Of a stretch of 64,000 nucleotides of DNA, positions 1 to 8,378 are shown piece after piece. Both the position numbers and the translations under genes were made by a program. Each line of letters opens with the position of its first letter. The stretch's first letter is position 1. Below the pieces are notes generated by a model, which was not told where the DNA came from, did not search any database, and was given only the letters and a program-made list of their open reading frames with translations. Source of the DNA: Streptomyces sp. NBC_00464. Lineage in GTDB: Bacteria > Actinomycetota > Actinomycetes > Streptomycetales > Streptomycetaceae. Where the stretch lies: contig NZ_CP107899.1 in the NCBI RefSeq assembly GCF_036013915.1, positions 2,914,001-2,978,000 on the forward strand, written 5' to 3'.

Positions 1-2
1 CC

Positions 3-428
3 GCCGTGCTGTTCGTGCCCGCGCTCGGCTATCTGGTGTGGCTGGGCGCGCAGGGCGATTCGACGTTCACCTCCGAGGGCGCCGGCCATGCGGCGCTGCT
101 CGCGGCGACCGGCCTGGTGACCGCCATCCCGCTGATCCTGTTCGGGGCGGCGGCGATCCGCGTGCCGCTCTCCACCCTCGGCCTGCTGCAGTACCTCGCC
201 CCGGTCTTCCAGTTCACGCTCGGAATCGTGTACTTCCACGAGGCGATGCCCCCTGAGCGATGGGCCGGCTTCGGGCTGGTCTGGCTGGCCCTCACGCTGC
301 TGACCTGGGATGCGCTGCGGACGTCGCGGCGCACCAGGGTGCAGGCGCAGGCCGCGCGGCTGGCCGCGGCGAAGCGGGCCGCCCCGGCCCCGGCGGAGAC
401 CTCCACCCCCACTCAAATAATTACCTAG
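3..428 (+). CDS. RarD-like EamA-family membrane permease, C-terminal part
   Basis: C-terminal 141 residues of a drug/metabolite-transporter-fold membrane protein whose start lies before the window. Hydrophobic segments alternate with short loops, and the block GLLQYLAPVFQFTLGI followed by FHE is typical of RarD, a ten-helix EamA permease with unproven substrate. The last helix is followed by a basic, alanine-rich cytoplasmic tail (many A, R, K) ending at TAG 426-428. The gene is followed by an unusually AT-rich junction before the next gene. Family assignment is good; substrate is unknown. Confidence 0.8.
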   Translation, partial: AVLFVPALGYLVWLGAQGDSTFTSEGAGHAALLAATGLVTAIPLILFGAAAIRVPLSTLGLLQYLAPVFQFTLGIVYFHEAMPPERWAGFGLVWLALTLLTWDALRTSRRTRVQAQAARLAAAKRAAPAPAETSTPTQIIT

Positions 429-440
429 TTGCTTTTTTAA

Positions 441-482
441 CTCGGTTGCGTTTCCCTTGGGGTCCACGGACACGCAACCGAG
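441..482 (+). promoter_or_regulatory. Inverted repeat overlapping the ribosome site of the next gene
   Basis: CTCGGTTGCGT at 441-451 is the exact reverse complement of ACGCAACCGAG at 472-482, with a 20-base spacer. The right arm runs into the Shine-Dalgarno GAGGAG (480-485), five bases before ATG 491. In RNA the hairpin would bury half of the ribosome site; in DNA it would be a good operator. The region just upstream (415-440) is much more AT-rich than its surroundings, which fits a promoter. The pairing is seen directly; the regulatory role is inference. Confidence 0.6.
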
Positions 483-490
483 GAGTACGC

Positions 491-2038
491 ATGCCCACAT
501 CCCCGACCACCGTGCTGATCGTCGGCTCCGGGCCGACCGGGCTGACCCTGGCCATCGATCTCGCGCGGCGGGCCGTCGACGTGACGATCATCGACAAGAC
601 CCCGCAGTTCCCCCGCAGCTCCCGGGCCAAGGGGCCCAACGCGCGCTCACTGGAGGTCCTGGAGGACCTCGGCGTCATCGAGGAGGTACTGGCCGCCGGG
701 TCCGCGCCCCTGCCGATGCGCAAGTACCGGGGCGGGGTGGCGATCGCCGACGCCGATCCCTTCGCGGACGTGCACCCGACACCGGACTCCCCGTACGCCC
801 GGCCCCGGACGGTCGCCCAGTGGCGGCTGGAGGAGGTCCTGCGGGACCGGCTCGCGACGTACGGCGTACGGGTCGGACTCGGCCGCGAGCTCGTGGGGCT
901 GACGGAGGGCGACACGTCCGTGACCGCCACGCTCGCCGACGGCGGGGAGATCGAGGCGCGGTACGTCGTCGGCTGCGACGGCGGACACAGCGCGGTACGC
1001 AAACTGCTCGGCGTCCCGTTCGAGGGGAAGACGGACGAGACACAGGCGATGGTCTGCGGCGACGTCGAGGCCGAGGGGCCGGACCGCGGCTTCTGGCACC
1101 AGTGGTTCGACGAGGACGGCGCCGTGATGCTCTGCCCGATCCCCGGCACCCGGTCGGGCTGGTGGTTCCAGGCCGGCCCGGAGACCGACGCCTCCGGCAC
1201 CCCCGTACCCCCGTCGCTGGCGAGCTTCCAGCGACTGTTCGCCAAGCACACGGGCCTGCCGGGCACCCTGCTGTCACAGGCGACGCTGCTCTCCACCTAC
1301 CGGGTCAACGAGCGCATGGTGGACCGCTACCGGGTCGGCCGGGTGTTCCTGGCCGGCGATGCCGCGCATGTGCACTCGATCGCGGGCGGACTGGGTATGA
1401 ACACCGGCATCCAGGACGCGTACAACCTCGGCTGGAAGCTCGCCCGGGTCGCCTCAGGACAGGCGGACCCCGCCCTGCTCGACACGTACGAGGAGGAGCG
1501 GCTGCCCGTCGCGGCCGGCGTCCTGGACCTCAGCGCGGAGCGGCTGCGGGCCACGATGGAGGCCATCAAGAAGCCCGGCGGCGGCCTGGACTCGGCCGTC
1601 ACTCCGCAGACCCGCAACCCGGGGGACGGCTACCCCTGGAGCTCCCTGGCCCGCCTCGGCGCCACATCGCGGCTGCGCGCGGGCGACCGCGCCCCGGACG
1701 CCCCCTGCCGCGACATGGCCACCGGCACCCCCCGCCGACTGTTCGAGGCCTTCGCCGGACCGCACTTCACCCTGCTCGGCTTCGGTGCGGGCACGGCGAC
1801 CGCGCTGCGGGAGGCGTCGGCGGCGCACGAGGGCGAGCTGCTGGCGTACGGGGTGGACGCGGGCACCACGCACGGCCTGGCCGACGACGGCCACGCCCGC
1901 TCGGCGTACGGCATCGGGCCCGGCGAGGACCTCCTGGTCCTGATCCGGCCGGACAGCCACATCGGACTGATCACCCGGCCCGGAAACCTCGGGACGGTCG
2001 GGGAGTACCTGCGCGCTGCGGCATTGGAGCGGGCTTGA
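491..2038 (+). CDS. FAD-dependent aromatic monooxygenase (PheA/TfdB-like)
   Basis: 515-residue flavoprotein hydroxylase of the PheA/TfdB/rifampicin-monooxygenase group (FAD_binding_3). The N-terminal Rossmann motif VGSGPTGL (residues about 11-18) binds the ADP of FAD, and GRVFLAGDAAHVHSIAGG with the downstream GMNTGIQDAYNLGWKLA is the ribityl/pyrophosphate GD motif of the class. The C-terminal 120 residues form the thioredoxin-like tail usual for this family. Members use NADPH and O2 to hydroxylate aromatic compounds, including antibiotics. ATG 491 is chosen because GAGGAG lies five bases upstream; longer in-frame extensions run through the hairpin and have no ribosome site. The actual substrate cannot be read from sequence. 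Confidence 0.88.
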   Translation: MPTSPTTVLIVGSGPTGLTLAIDLARRAVDVTIIDKTPQFPRSSRAKGPNARSLEVLEDLGVIEEVLAAGSAPLPMRKYRGGVAIADADPFADVHPTPDSPYARPRTVAQWRLEEVLRDRLATYGVRVGLGRELVGLTEGDTSVTATLADGGEIEARYVVGCDGGHSAVRKLLGVPFEGKTDETQAMVCGDVEAEGPDRGFWHQWFDEDGAVMLCPIPGTRSGWWFQAGPETDASGTPVPPSLASFQRLFAKHTGLPGTLLSQATLLSTYRVNERMVDRYRVGRVFLAGDAAHVHSIAGGLGMNTGIQDAYNLGWKLARVASGQADPALLDTYEEERLPVAAGVLDLSAERLRATMEAIKKPGGGLDSAVTPQTRNPGDGYPWSSLARLGATSRLRAGDRAPDAPCRDMATGTPRRLFEAFAGPHFTLLGFGAGTATALREASAAHEGELLAYGVDAGTTHGLADDGHARSAYGIGPGEDLLVLIRPDSHIGLITRPGNLGTVGEYLRAAALERA

Positions 2039-2094
2039 GCGCGTCACAGCGGGTAATCCGTCATTGACACACAGTTTATATTTTCCTCACACTT

Positions 2095-3621
2095 ATGACC
2101 CGACCCCTGCGCACTTCCGGGACGTCACGCACGCTCCTGCGCACCGCGACCACCACCGCCGCCCTGTCCGCCCTGACGCTCCTCGCCTGCGGGATCGCTC
2201 CCACCGCAGGCGCGGACGACACGGTGCGGACCGTCCACCCGTCGGGCCTCGGCCCGGCAGGCCCCTGGTTCCGGCTCCAGGAAACGACCCCCGACCGGGA
2301 TCCAGGCATCCAGGAGGTCTCCCCGAAGCCCGACCCGGTCCATCTGAACGGCAGCCTGCACCTGGCCATCGGCCCCGGCGAACAGGCCCAGGCCGCCCAC
2401 TACTTCAACGCGACCTGGACACCCGAGCCCATGCAGCCGCTGCTGGACGCGGGCATCTCCTACTGGGCGTACACCTCGACCGAGGGATCCAGCGCCACCA
2501 ACATCGGCGCCAACCTTCAACTCCCGGCTTCCTGCGGCGGATTCACCACCCTGTCGTTCGAACCCGGCAGCAATACGGACGAGCAGGGCAAGGCGCTGAA
2601 GCCGGACACCTGGCAGAAGTACCGCTTCACCGCCGACTCGGTGATGCGGACCTCGCGCGCCGTGGCCGGTGTCCCGGCGGGCGGGGACGCCCCGCTGTCG
2701 CACTTCATCGCGGAGTGCGAGGGGGCGTACGGGGTGATCGCCAACATCGGCCGGCTCGGCGACGCCGTGAACGGCAAACTCAGCACCTACGTCGACAACA
2801 TCACGGCCAAGGGCACCACCTGGGACTTCGCCGTCACCGGCAAGGCGACGGCCGCGCTCACCGTCCCCGAGGAGATCGAGGCGGGCGACGGCCCCCGTCC
2901 GGCCGACGCCTCCTACACCGATCCGGACGACGGGCCGCAGTACCCCGGCATCGGCACCCGCCTCACCCTCAAGGGACCGGCCGGTCTCCGGGCGGACCAG
3001 CTGACCGTCATGTCCGAAGGCGCCGAAGTCCCCCTGACCCAGGGGACGGACGGGAAGCTCACCGGCGAGCTGCGGACCAACCTCCGGGCGGGCGGCACGC
3101 TGGAGCCCGGCGGAAAGGCGGGCGCCGCGTTCACCCTCGCCGCCGCCGAGGGCGCGCCCACGGGCCCGCTCGATGTGACGACCGAACTGACCGTCACCCT
3201 CACCGGAGTCGACGGCCCGCAGCGCACCGGCGTCAGTGCGACGGACCGCACCCTGATCACCGCCGAGGACGTGGAGCCCAGCCCGTCGCCCAGCCCCACC
3301 CGCACCCACCACCCCAAGCCGACCCCGTCCGGCGGCGGCCACGGCAACGGCCACTGGGGCGGCGGCCACGGCAACGGGCACGGTAACGGGAACGGCGGCA
3401 GCAGCGGCGGTCACGGGAACGGCGGCAGCAGCAGCGGCGGCCACGGCAACGGCCCGATGCCCAACGGCCCGGTCGACGCGGGCGACGGTTCCACCGCCCT
3501 GACCGGCACCGGCTCCACCGGCCTCTCCGGTACGGGCCTGGCGGCCGGCGCGGCCGGGCTGCTGGCAGTGGCGGGCGCCGCTCTCGGCGGGCTCCGCACG
3601 GTCCGGCGCCGGCGCGGTTGA
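2095..3621 (+). CDS. Secreted Gly/His/Asn-rich surface protein
   Basis: 508-residue exported protein of unrecognised function. A Sec signal peptide spans residues 1-39 (basic start, hydrophobic core, PTAGA then DD). A long folded region follows to about residue 385, then a proline/serine hinge, a low-complexity block built from GHGNG-type repeats (about residues 415-460), and a C-terminal hydrophobic helix followed by RRRR. This is the layout of a wall- or membrane-attached protein, but no canonical LPXTG or LAXTG precedes the helix. The stop overlaps the TTG start of the sortase gene, so the two are translated together. No ribosome site precedes ATG 2095; TTGACA at 2064-2069 sits in an AT-rich patch, but its spacing gives no convincing promoter. 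Confidence 0.75.
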   Translation: MTRPLRTSGTSRTLLRTATTTAALSALTLLACGIAPTAGADDTVRTVHPSGLGPAGPWFRLQETTPDRDPGIQEVSPKPDPVHLNGSLHLAIGPGEQAQAAHYFNATWTPEPMQPLLDAGISYWAYTSTEGSSATNIGANLQLPASCGGFTTLSFEPGSNTDEQGKALKPDTWQKYRFTADSVMRTSRAVAGVPAGGDAPLSHFIAECEGAYGVIANIGRLGDAVNGKLSTYVDNITAKGTTWDFAVTGKATAALTVPEEIEAGDGPRPADASYTDPDDGPQYPGIGTRLTLKGPAGLRADQLTVMSEGAEVPLTQGTDGKLTGELRTNLRAGGTLEPGGKAGAAFTLAAAEGAPTGPLDVTTELTVTLTGVDGPQRTGVSATDRTLITAEDVEPSPSPSPTRTHHPKPTPSGGGHGNGHWGGGHGNGHGNGNGGSSGGHGNGGSSSGGHGNGPMPNGPVDAGDGSTALTGTGSTGLSGTGLAAGAAGLLAVAGAALGGLRTVRRRRG

Positions 3622-4304
3622 GCGCCCGCACCCAGCGGGAACGGCCCTCACGGCGGCCGTTCCCGCGCCTGCTCGCGGCGGCCGGGCTGATCCCGGCCGC
3701 CGCGGCGGCACTCGTCCTGTTCCTGGGCTCCCCCCTGACGGAGCCCCGCGCCTCCGACGCCCCCCGGTCCGGCGCCGCGTCCACGACGACGGCGCCCCTG
3801 CCCGCCCCCCGCCCCCTCCGCGTCGACATCCCCGCCCTCCACGTCAGCGCGCCCCTGGTGGACCTGACCCTGGACGACCGGGGCAAGCTCGGCGTACCCG
3901 ACCCGGCGGAGCGCAATCTGGCCGGCTGGTACCGGGACGGGGTGACACCGGGCTCCCCCGGCACCGCCGTCGTGGTCGCCCACGTCGACACCCCGACCGG
4001 CCCGGCCGCCTTCGCCGGACTCGACACGCTGCGCCCCGGCGCGACGGTCGACGTGCGCCGGACGGACCGGACGGTCGCGGCCTTCCGCATCTACGCGATC
4101 GAGGAGTTCGAGAAGAGCGACTTCCCCAGCAGCCGCGTCTACGGACCGGCGAAGGACGCCCAGCTCCGCCTCCTCACCTGCGGCGGCGCCTACGACCCGG
4201 CCGCGGGCGGCTATCAGTCGAACGTGGTGGCCTTCGCCCGCCTGGTGGCGATTCACCCCCCGGAATCAACCCTTCCGGGCAAGAATGCCCCTCATGACTC
4301 TTGA
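3618..4304 (+). CDS. Class F sortase
   Basis: 228-residue membrane-anchored cysteine transpeptidase of the actinobacterial class F sortases. A short cytoplasmic N-terminus and one helix (about residues 17-38) are followed by the sortase beta-barrel. The expected catalytic residues are visible: His122 in AHVDT, Cys188 in LLTCGG and Arg208 in VAFARL. The start is TTG at 3618, overlapping the stop of the upstream surface-protein gene in TTGA, a strong coupling signal. Class F sortases are often not tied to a genome-wide set of substrates, so the coupled Gly/His/Asn-rich protein is the obvious candidate substrate or partner; this is inferred from position only. Confidence 0.85.
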   Translation: MSARTQRERPSRRPFPRLLAAAGLIPAAAAALVLFLGSPLTEPRASDAPRSGAASTTTAPLPAPRPLRVDIPALHVSAPLVDLTLDDRGKLGVPDPAERNLAGWYRDGVTPGSPGTAVVVAHVDTPTGPAAFAGLDTLRPGATVDVRRTDRTVAAFRIYAIEEFEKSDFPSSRVYGPAKDAQLRLLTCGGAYDPAAGGYQSNVVAFARLVAIHPPESTLPGKNAPHDS

Positions 4305-4743
4305 CTGGAAAGTCGTCATCGATGCCGCCGACCCACACGCCCAGGCGGGCTTCTGGTCGGCGGCACTCGGCTACGAGATCGAGGACAACAGCCCCTTGGT
4401 CGAACGCCTCCTGGGCCTCGGAGCCGTACCGGAGGCGATCACGACGACCGCGCACGGGCGCCGGGCCTGGCTCGACCTGGCAGCGGTGCGGCACCCGGAC
4501 GACCCCCACGAGGAGGAGAGCGGGACGGGACTGGGGCGGCGGCTGCTGTTCCAGCGCGTACCGGAGCCCAAGACGGTGAAGAACCGCCTCCACCTCGACC
4601 TGCACGCCGGACCGGAGCGCCGGGACGCGGAAGTGGCCCGGCTGGAGAAGCTGGGCGCGAAGGTGCTCCGCAAGGTGGCGGAGCCGGGCGGGACGTGGAC
4701 GGTGCTCAGCGACCCGGAGGGCAACGAGTTCTGCGTGCAGTGA
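4285..4743 (+). CDS. VOC (glyoxalase-like) family protein
   Basis: 152-residue protein of the vicinal-oxygen-chelate fold, the variant common in actinomycetes with WKVVIDAADPHAQAGFWSAALG at its start and WTVLSDPEGNEFCV at its end. Such proteins bind a metal or small ligand between two beta-alpha-beta-beta-beta modules; some confer bleomycin-type resistance, but most are uncharacterised. The frame overlaps the end of the sortase gene by 20 bases. ATG 4285 and ATG 4294 are both possible starts. It converges on the next gene with one base between stop codons. Confidence 0.8.
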   Translation: MPLMTLDWKVVIDAADPHAQAGFWSAALGYEIEDNSPLVERLLGLGAVPEAITTTAHGRRAWLDLAAVRHPDDPHEEESGTGLGRRLLFQRVPEPKTVKNRLHLDLHAGPERRDAEVARLEKLGAKVLRKVAEPGGTWTVLSDPEGNEFCVQ

Positions 4744-4744
4744 C

Positions 4745-5602
4745 CTATTCGCGGACCCGACGCGCATCCACCGATGCCCGCGCGTCACCGCTTTCCTCGC
4801 CCAGCCCCGCGAGCAGGCGCAGCCCGTCCTCCGCGGGGCTGCCGGGGGCCGCCGACAGCACCAGCAGCTCCATGCCGGAGTCGTCCGGCAGCGCGAAGTT
4901 CTCCTGGTGCAGTTCCAGCAGTCCGACCAGCGGGTGCCGGTACGCCTTGCGGCCATGGGTGCGGGCGCGCACGTCCGCGCGGGCCCAGAGGCGGCGGAAG
5001 CGCTCGCTGCCCATCGCCAGCTCGCCGATGAGCGAGGCCAGGCGGGGATCCTCGGGATATCTGCCGGCCGCCAGGCGCAGGTGCCCGACCGCGTCGAGCG
5101 TGCAGGTCTCCCAGTCCGCGTAGAGGCCGCGCTCGGTCTCCTCCAGGAAGAGATGCCGGGCGGTGTTCAGCCCCGGCACGGGCCGGCCGTAGAGGAGCCC
5201 GGCGAGACGGTTCCCCGCGAGCACGTCCAGGCGGTGGTCCATGATCAGCGCGGGTGCGTCGACGACCAGGTCGAGGACGCGCAGCACCTCCGGCCGCACC
5301 CGCCCTCCCGGCGCCTTCGCGCGTCGCCGCCGCTGCCGGGCGAGACGGTGAAGGTGCTCGCGCTCGGTCTCGTCGAGGCCGAGGACGCGGGCGAGCGCGT
5401 CGAGTACCTGCTCGGAGGGCTGGGTCGCCCGGCCCTGCTCCAGGCGTACGTAGTAGTCGACGCTGACTCCGGACAGGTGGGCGACCTCTTCGCGGCGCAG
5501 CCCCTCGACCCGGCGCCGGCTGTCGGTCGGGATGCCGACGTCCGCCGGGTCGACCCGGGAGCGCCGGGTCCGCAGGAAGCCCGCGAGATCGAGATCGTCC
5601 AT
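4745..5602 (-). CDS. XRE-type regulator with MmyB-like ligand-binding domain
   Basis: 285-residue transcription factor. The N-terminal helix-turn-helix contains LRREEVAHLSGVSVDYYVRLEQGR (split at about residues 35-60), the signature of MmyB-type regulators, and residues 100-285 match the MmyB-like PAS-fold domain (NRLAGLLYG and similar) thought to bind a fatty acid or other small ligand. ATG 5602 follows GGAGG closely. It is divergent from an NAD(P)H oxidoreductase 145 bases away, a common Streptomyces pairing in which the regulator controls its neighbour and itself. Ligand unknown. Confidence 0.87.
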   Translation of the reverse strand: MDDLDLAGFLRTRRSRVDPADVGIPTDSRRRVEGLRREEVAHLSGVSVDYYVRLEQGRATQPSEQVLDALARVLGLDETEREHLHRLARQRRRRAKAPGGRVRPEVLRVLDLVVDAPALIMDHRLDVLAGNRLAGLLYGRPVPGLNTARHLFLEETERGLYADWETCTLDAVGHLRLAAGRYPEDPRLASLIGELAMGSERFRRLWARADVRARTHGRKAYRHPLVGLLELHQENFALPDDSGMELLVLSAAPGSPAEDGLRLLAGLGEESGDARASVDARRVRE

Positions 5603-5747
5603 TCCTCCAGTATCGCCGCGGTGCGGCCCGTGAGGGTGGCCCTGCCAGTCCCAGGAAGTCCGGTCCGACGGAAGAGGCGCCCCTGAACGCCGGGCGCCCG
5701 AGCGTCTTGAATCGAAGGCATCCGATACGCGAAACGCAGGAGCCCCC

Positions 5748-6527
5748 ATGAAGACGCTGATCGTCCACGCCCACCCGGAGCCGAAGTCGCTCAACAGCTC
5801 GCTGAAGGACCTCGCGGTGTCCACCCTGGAAGCCGCCGGCCACGAGGTGCGGGTGAGTGATCTGTACGCGATGAACTGGAAGCCGGTCGTGGACGCCGCG
5901 GACTACGGCCCCGACGCCTCCAGCCCGCTGAGGGTCGCCCGGGACTCGGGCCGGGCCTTCGACGCCGGAACGCTCACCCCGGACGTCCGCGCCGAGCAGG
6001 AGAAGCTGCTGTGGGCCGACACGATCATCTTCCAGTTCCCGCTGTGGTGGTACTCGATGCCCGCGATCCTCAAGGGCTGGGTGGACCGGGTGTTCACCTT
6101 CCACTTCGCGTACGGCGTCGGGGAGCACAACGACACCAAGTACGGCGAGCGCTTCGGCGAGGGCACCCTCGTGGGCCGCAGGGCCCTGCTGTCGGTGACG
6201 GTCGGCGGCCAGGAGTCGCACTACGCCGCTCGCGGGATCAACGGCCCCATCGACGACCTGCTGTTCCCGATCCAGCACGGCATCCTCTACTACCCGGGCA
6301 TCGAGGTGCTGCCCCCGTTCGTGCTCTACGGCACCGACCGGATGACCGACGCGGACTTCCCGGACGCCGCCAAGGCCTGGGAACAGCGTCTGCTCACCCT
6401 GGAGTCGACCGAGCCGATCTCTTTCCGGCGCCAGAACTTCGGTGACTACGAGATCCCGTCACTGCACCTGAAGGACGGCCTGGAGCCGGCGGGCCGCGCG
6501 GGATTCGGGCTGCACGTGCGCGGCTGA
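5748..6527 (+). CDS. NAD(P)H-dependent quinone/flavin oxidoreductase (MdaB/NQO1 type)
   Basis: 259-residue flavodoxin-fold enzyme. MKTLIVHAHPEPKSLNSSL at the N-terminus is the phosphate-binding loop for FMN/FAD, and FQFPLWWYSMPAILKGWVDRVF is the hallmark dimer/active-site segment of NQO1-like two-electron quinone reductases. Such enzymes reduce quinones without semiquinone formation and protect from electrophile stress. AGGAG lies seven bases before ATG 5748. Divergent transcription from the MmyB-type regulator suggests direct control through the 145-base shared region. Confidence 0.88.
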   Translation: MKTLIVHAHPEPKSLNSSLKDLAVSTLEAAGHEVRVSDLYAMNWKPVVDAADYGPDASSPLRVARDSGRAFDAGTLTPDVRAEQEKLLWADTIIFQFPLWWYSMPAILKGWVDRVFTFHFAYGVGEHNDTKYGERFGEGTLVGRRALLSVTVGGQESHYAARGINGPIDDLLFPIQHGILYYPGIEVLPPFVLYGTDRMTDADFPDAAKAWEQRLLTLESTEPISFRRQNFGDYEIPSLHLKDGLEPAGRAGFGLHVRG

Positions 6528-6595
6528 TCCGTGCAACCACGTGTCACGAGAGTCGAATTCATGCCGGCCTGGCTCGTCACCGGAGGGCTCCCGCG

Positions 6596-7369
6596 TCAGC
6601 GATCCGCGCAGGCGCGGAAGGCGAGCCGCCCGAGCCCCGTCCCGGGCCGGTCCGGCCCGCGGAACTCCTCACCTCCCACGGAGATCCCGCCGTCGTGCTG
6701 CCGGCCGGTATGGCGGCCCGTCATGCCGTCCCCACCCGACTGGAGGACCTGGAGCTCGGAGCGGCCGTCGTGGTCGGTGTCCGTGACCCACACCGCGTAC
6801 ACGAACGCCTGGCTGCCTGTTCGGATGGTGCCGGTCCTGTCACCGCTCAGGTCGCGGGCGAGGGGCCCGTACCGCACCTCGTGCACGAGCATGTTGTCCC
6901 GCGTGCTGTCGCCGGCGTCGTGCTGGCTGTAGAAGAGAGCCAGATCGAGGTACCCGTCGCCGTCGAAGTCGCCGAAGGTCCCCCGTGTCACCATGTCCTC
7001 CTTCGGTGCGCCTCGCAGCTTCGGCCAGAACCCGCGGGCATCGCCCACACCGACCGTGGTGCGGTGGCCTTCCCCCCGGAAGACCACCGAACCGGCACCG
7101 TCGCGGTTCCGGTCGCGGATCTCGTCCAGGTGCCCGTCCGCATCCACGTCGGCGCGCAGGGTGGCGGTGTCGGATGCGCATACGGTCATGGGCGCATGGT
7201 CACCCGGCTGCGGCCCGGCGCCCAGAAGAGGCCACAATCCTCCGGCGATCACGACGAGACCGGCTCCGGCAGCCGTGAACCGACGCCGACGCGAGCGCCG
7301 CCGACGCTGCCTCAGCAACGAGATCTCTTCCCCTAGCGTGAGTTTCCTCGGAACACCGGACGGGGGCAT
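6596..7369 (-). CDS. Membrane-anchored FG-GAP/VCBS-like calcium-loop protein
   Basis: 257-residue protein with a basic cytoplasmic start, one membrane helix at about 33-51 and an outside domain holding three DxDxDG calcium-loop motifs: DVDADG near residue 74, DFDGDG near 135 and DTDHDG near 197. This spacing is that of FG-GAP/VCBS beta-propeller blades, although three blades are too few for a closed propeller, so it is a partial or oligomerising form. The ATG lacks a Shine-Dalgarno but is six bases after a minus-strand TAGAGT, suggesting a leaderless transcript. Function unknown, likely adhesion or sensing at the surface. Confidence 0.72.
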   Translation of the reverse strand: MPPSGVPRKLTLGEEISLLRQRRRRSRRRRFTAAGAGLVVIAGGLWPLLGAGPQPGDHAPMTVCASDTATLRADVDADGHLDEIRDRNRDGAGSVVFRGEGHRTTVGVGDARGFWPKLRGAPKEDMVTRGTFGDFDGDGYLDLALFYSQHDAGDSTRDNMLVHEVRYGPLARDLSGDRTGTIRTGSQAFVYAVWVTDTDHDGRSELQVLQSGGDGMTGRHTGRQHDGGISVGGEEFRGPDRPGTGLGRLAFRACADR

Positions 7370-7375
7370 GGCCGA

Positions 7376-7381
7376 ACTCTA
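7376..7381 (-). promoter_or_regulatory. -10 box for leaderless FG-GAP gene
   Basis: On the minus strand TAGAGT is followed by six bases and then the ATG at 7369, so the predicted transcription start falls on the start codon. TAGAGT fits the TAG-purine-purine-T form of the actinobacterial -10. No good -35 is visible. Confidence 0.45.
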
Positions 7382-7530
7382 GGTCCTGCCCGGATTTCCC
7401 CGTCCCCGCCCGACGCACGGCACACTGCCGGTGCGTTTCCTCCCGGTACACACCCCGCCCTCTCCGGGCCGCCTCCCTGAACCGGACCATCGCCGCAGGT
7501 CAGGGCCGTACAGCGGGAATCGTAGATCTC

Positions 7531-7536
7531 TAGGCT
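7531..7536 (+). promoter_or_regulatory. -10 box for leaderless HAD gene
   Basis: TAGGCT (one mismatch from TAGGAT) is followed by six bases and ATG 7543. There is no Shine-Dalgarno before the ATG, so the gene is probably transcribed without a leader. No clear -35. Confidence 0.5.
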
Positions 7537-7542
7537 TGCCCC

Positions 7543-8349
7543 ATGCCTCTCCCGCCCGCACATGCCCTCGTCGCCACGGACCTGGACGGCACCCTGCTGC
7601 GCCGCGACGACACCGTGAGCCCCCGCACCCGCGCCGCGCTCGGCCTCGCCGCAGCCGCCGGAGCCCGGCACCTCGTGGTCACCGGGCGGCCGGTGCCGGG
7701 GGTACGGGCGTTGCTCGCGGCTCTGGACTACCGGGGGCTCGCGGTCTGCGGTCAGGGCACGCAGTTGTACGACGCCGGGGCGGGGCGCATCGTGCGCGCG
7801 GTCACCCTGGACCGGGAGTTGGCCGATGCCGCGCTCGGCAAGATAGAGGCGCAGGTGGGGCCCGTGTTCGCGGCGGTCGATCAGGACGGGGCCGAGGGCC
7901 GGACCCTGATCGAGCCCGGCTACCTGATGCCGCACCCCGCACTGCCGGCCCACCGGACCCTCCGACGGGCCGAGTTGTGGGCTGCCCCGGTCATCAAGGT
8001 GCTGATCCGGCACCCGGAACTGGACGACGACACACTGGCGGCCGCCGCCCACGCGGCCGTCGGCGACCTGGCCACCGTCACGCTGTCCGGTCCGGGGACG
8101 GTCGAGCTTCAGCCGTACGGGGTCGACAAGGGCGCCGGAATCGCGGCGGCCGCCGAGCACCTGGGCCTGGACCCCTCGACCGCGATCGCCTTCGGCGACA
8201 TGCCCAACGACCTGCCGATGTTCCGTAGTTGCGGGTACGGCGTGGCGATGGCGAACGCCCACCCGCTCCTGCGGGCGGCGGCGGACGAGGTGACGCTGTC
8301 CCACGAGGAGGACGGGGTCGCGGTGGTCCTGGAGCGCGTCTTCGGCTGA
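7543..8349 (+). CDS. HAD-superfamily phosphatase (Cof type)
   Basis: 268-residue hydrolase. The nucleophile motif DLDGT is at residues 13-17 (Asp13 nucleophile, Asp15 acid/base), a Thr at VVTGRP forms motif II, and the late AFGDMPNDLPMF is motif IV that holds Mg2+. The large C2-type cap between motifs II and III and the spacing are those of Cof/YbiV sugar-phosphate and flavin-phosphate phosphatases. It stands alone between divergent and convergent neighbours. Exact substrate unknown. Confidence 0.87.
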   Translation: MPLPPAHALVATDLDGTLLRRDDTVSPRTRAALGLAAAAGARHLVVTGRPVPGVRALLAALDYRGLAVCGQGTQLYDAGAGRIVRAVTLDRELADAALGKIEAQVGPVFAAVDQDGAEGRTLIEPGYLMPHPALPAHRTLRRAELWAAPVIKVLIRHPELDDDTLAAAAHAAVGDLATVTLSGPGTVELQPYGVDKGAGIAAAAEHLGLDPSTAIAFGDMPNDLPMFRSCGYGVAMANAHPLLRAAADEVTLSHEEDGVAVVLERVFG

Positions 8350-8378
8350 CGCCGGCGAGACGCCGATGGCGCCGCCCG

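Noticed and set aside
2064..2094. TTGACA promoter directly before ATG 2095
   Set aside because: A -10 at 17-18 bases spacing would place the transcription start beyond the ATG, and no other box is well placed; real promoter not resolved.
2125..3711. Long open frame antisense to the surface-protein gene
   Set aside because: No ribosome site, wrong third-base pattern, and low-complexity Gly/Arg/Ala product; it is a by-product of high GC on the opposite strand.
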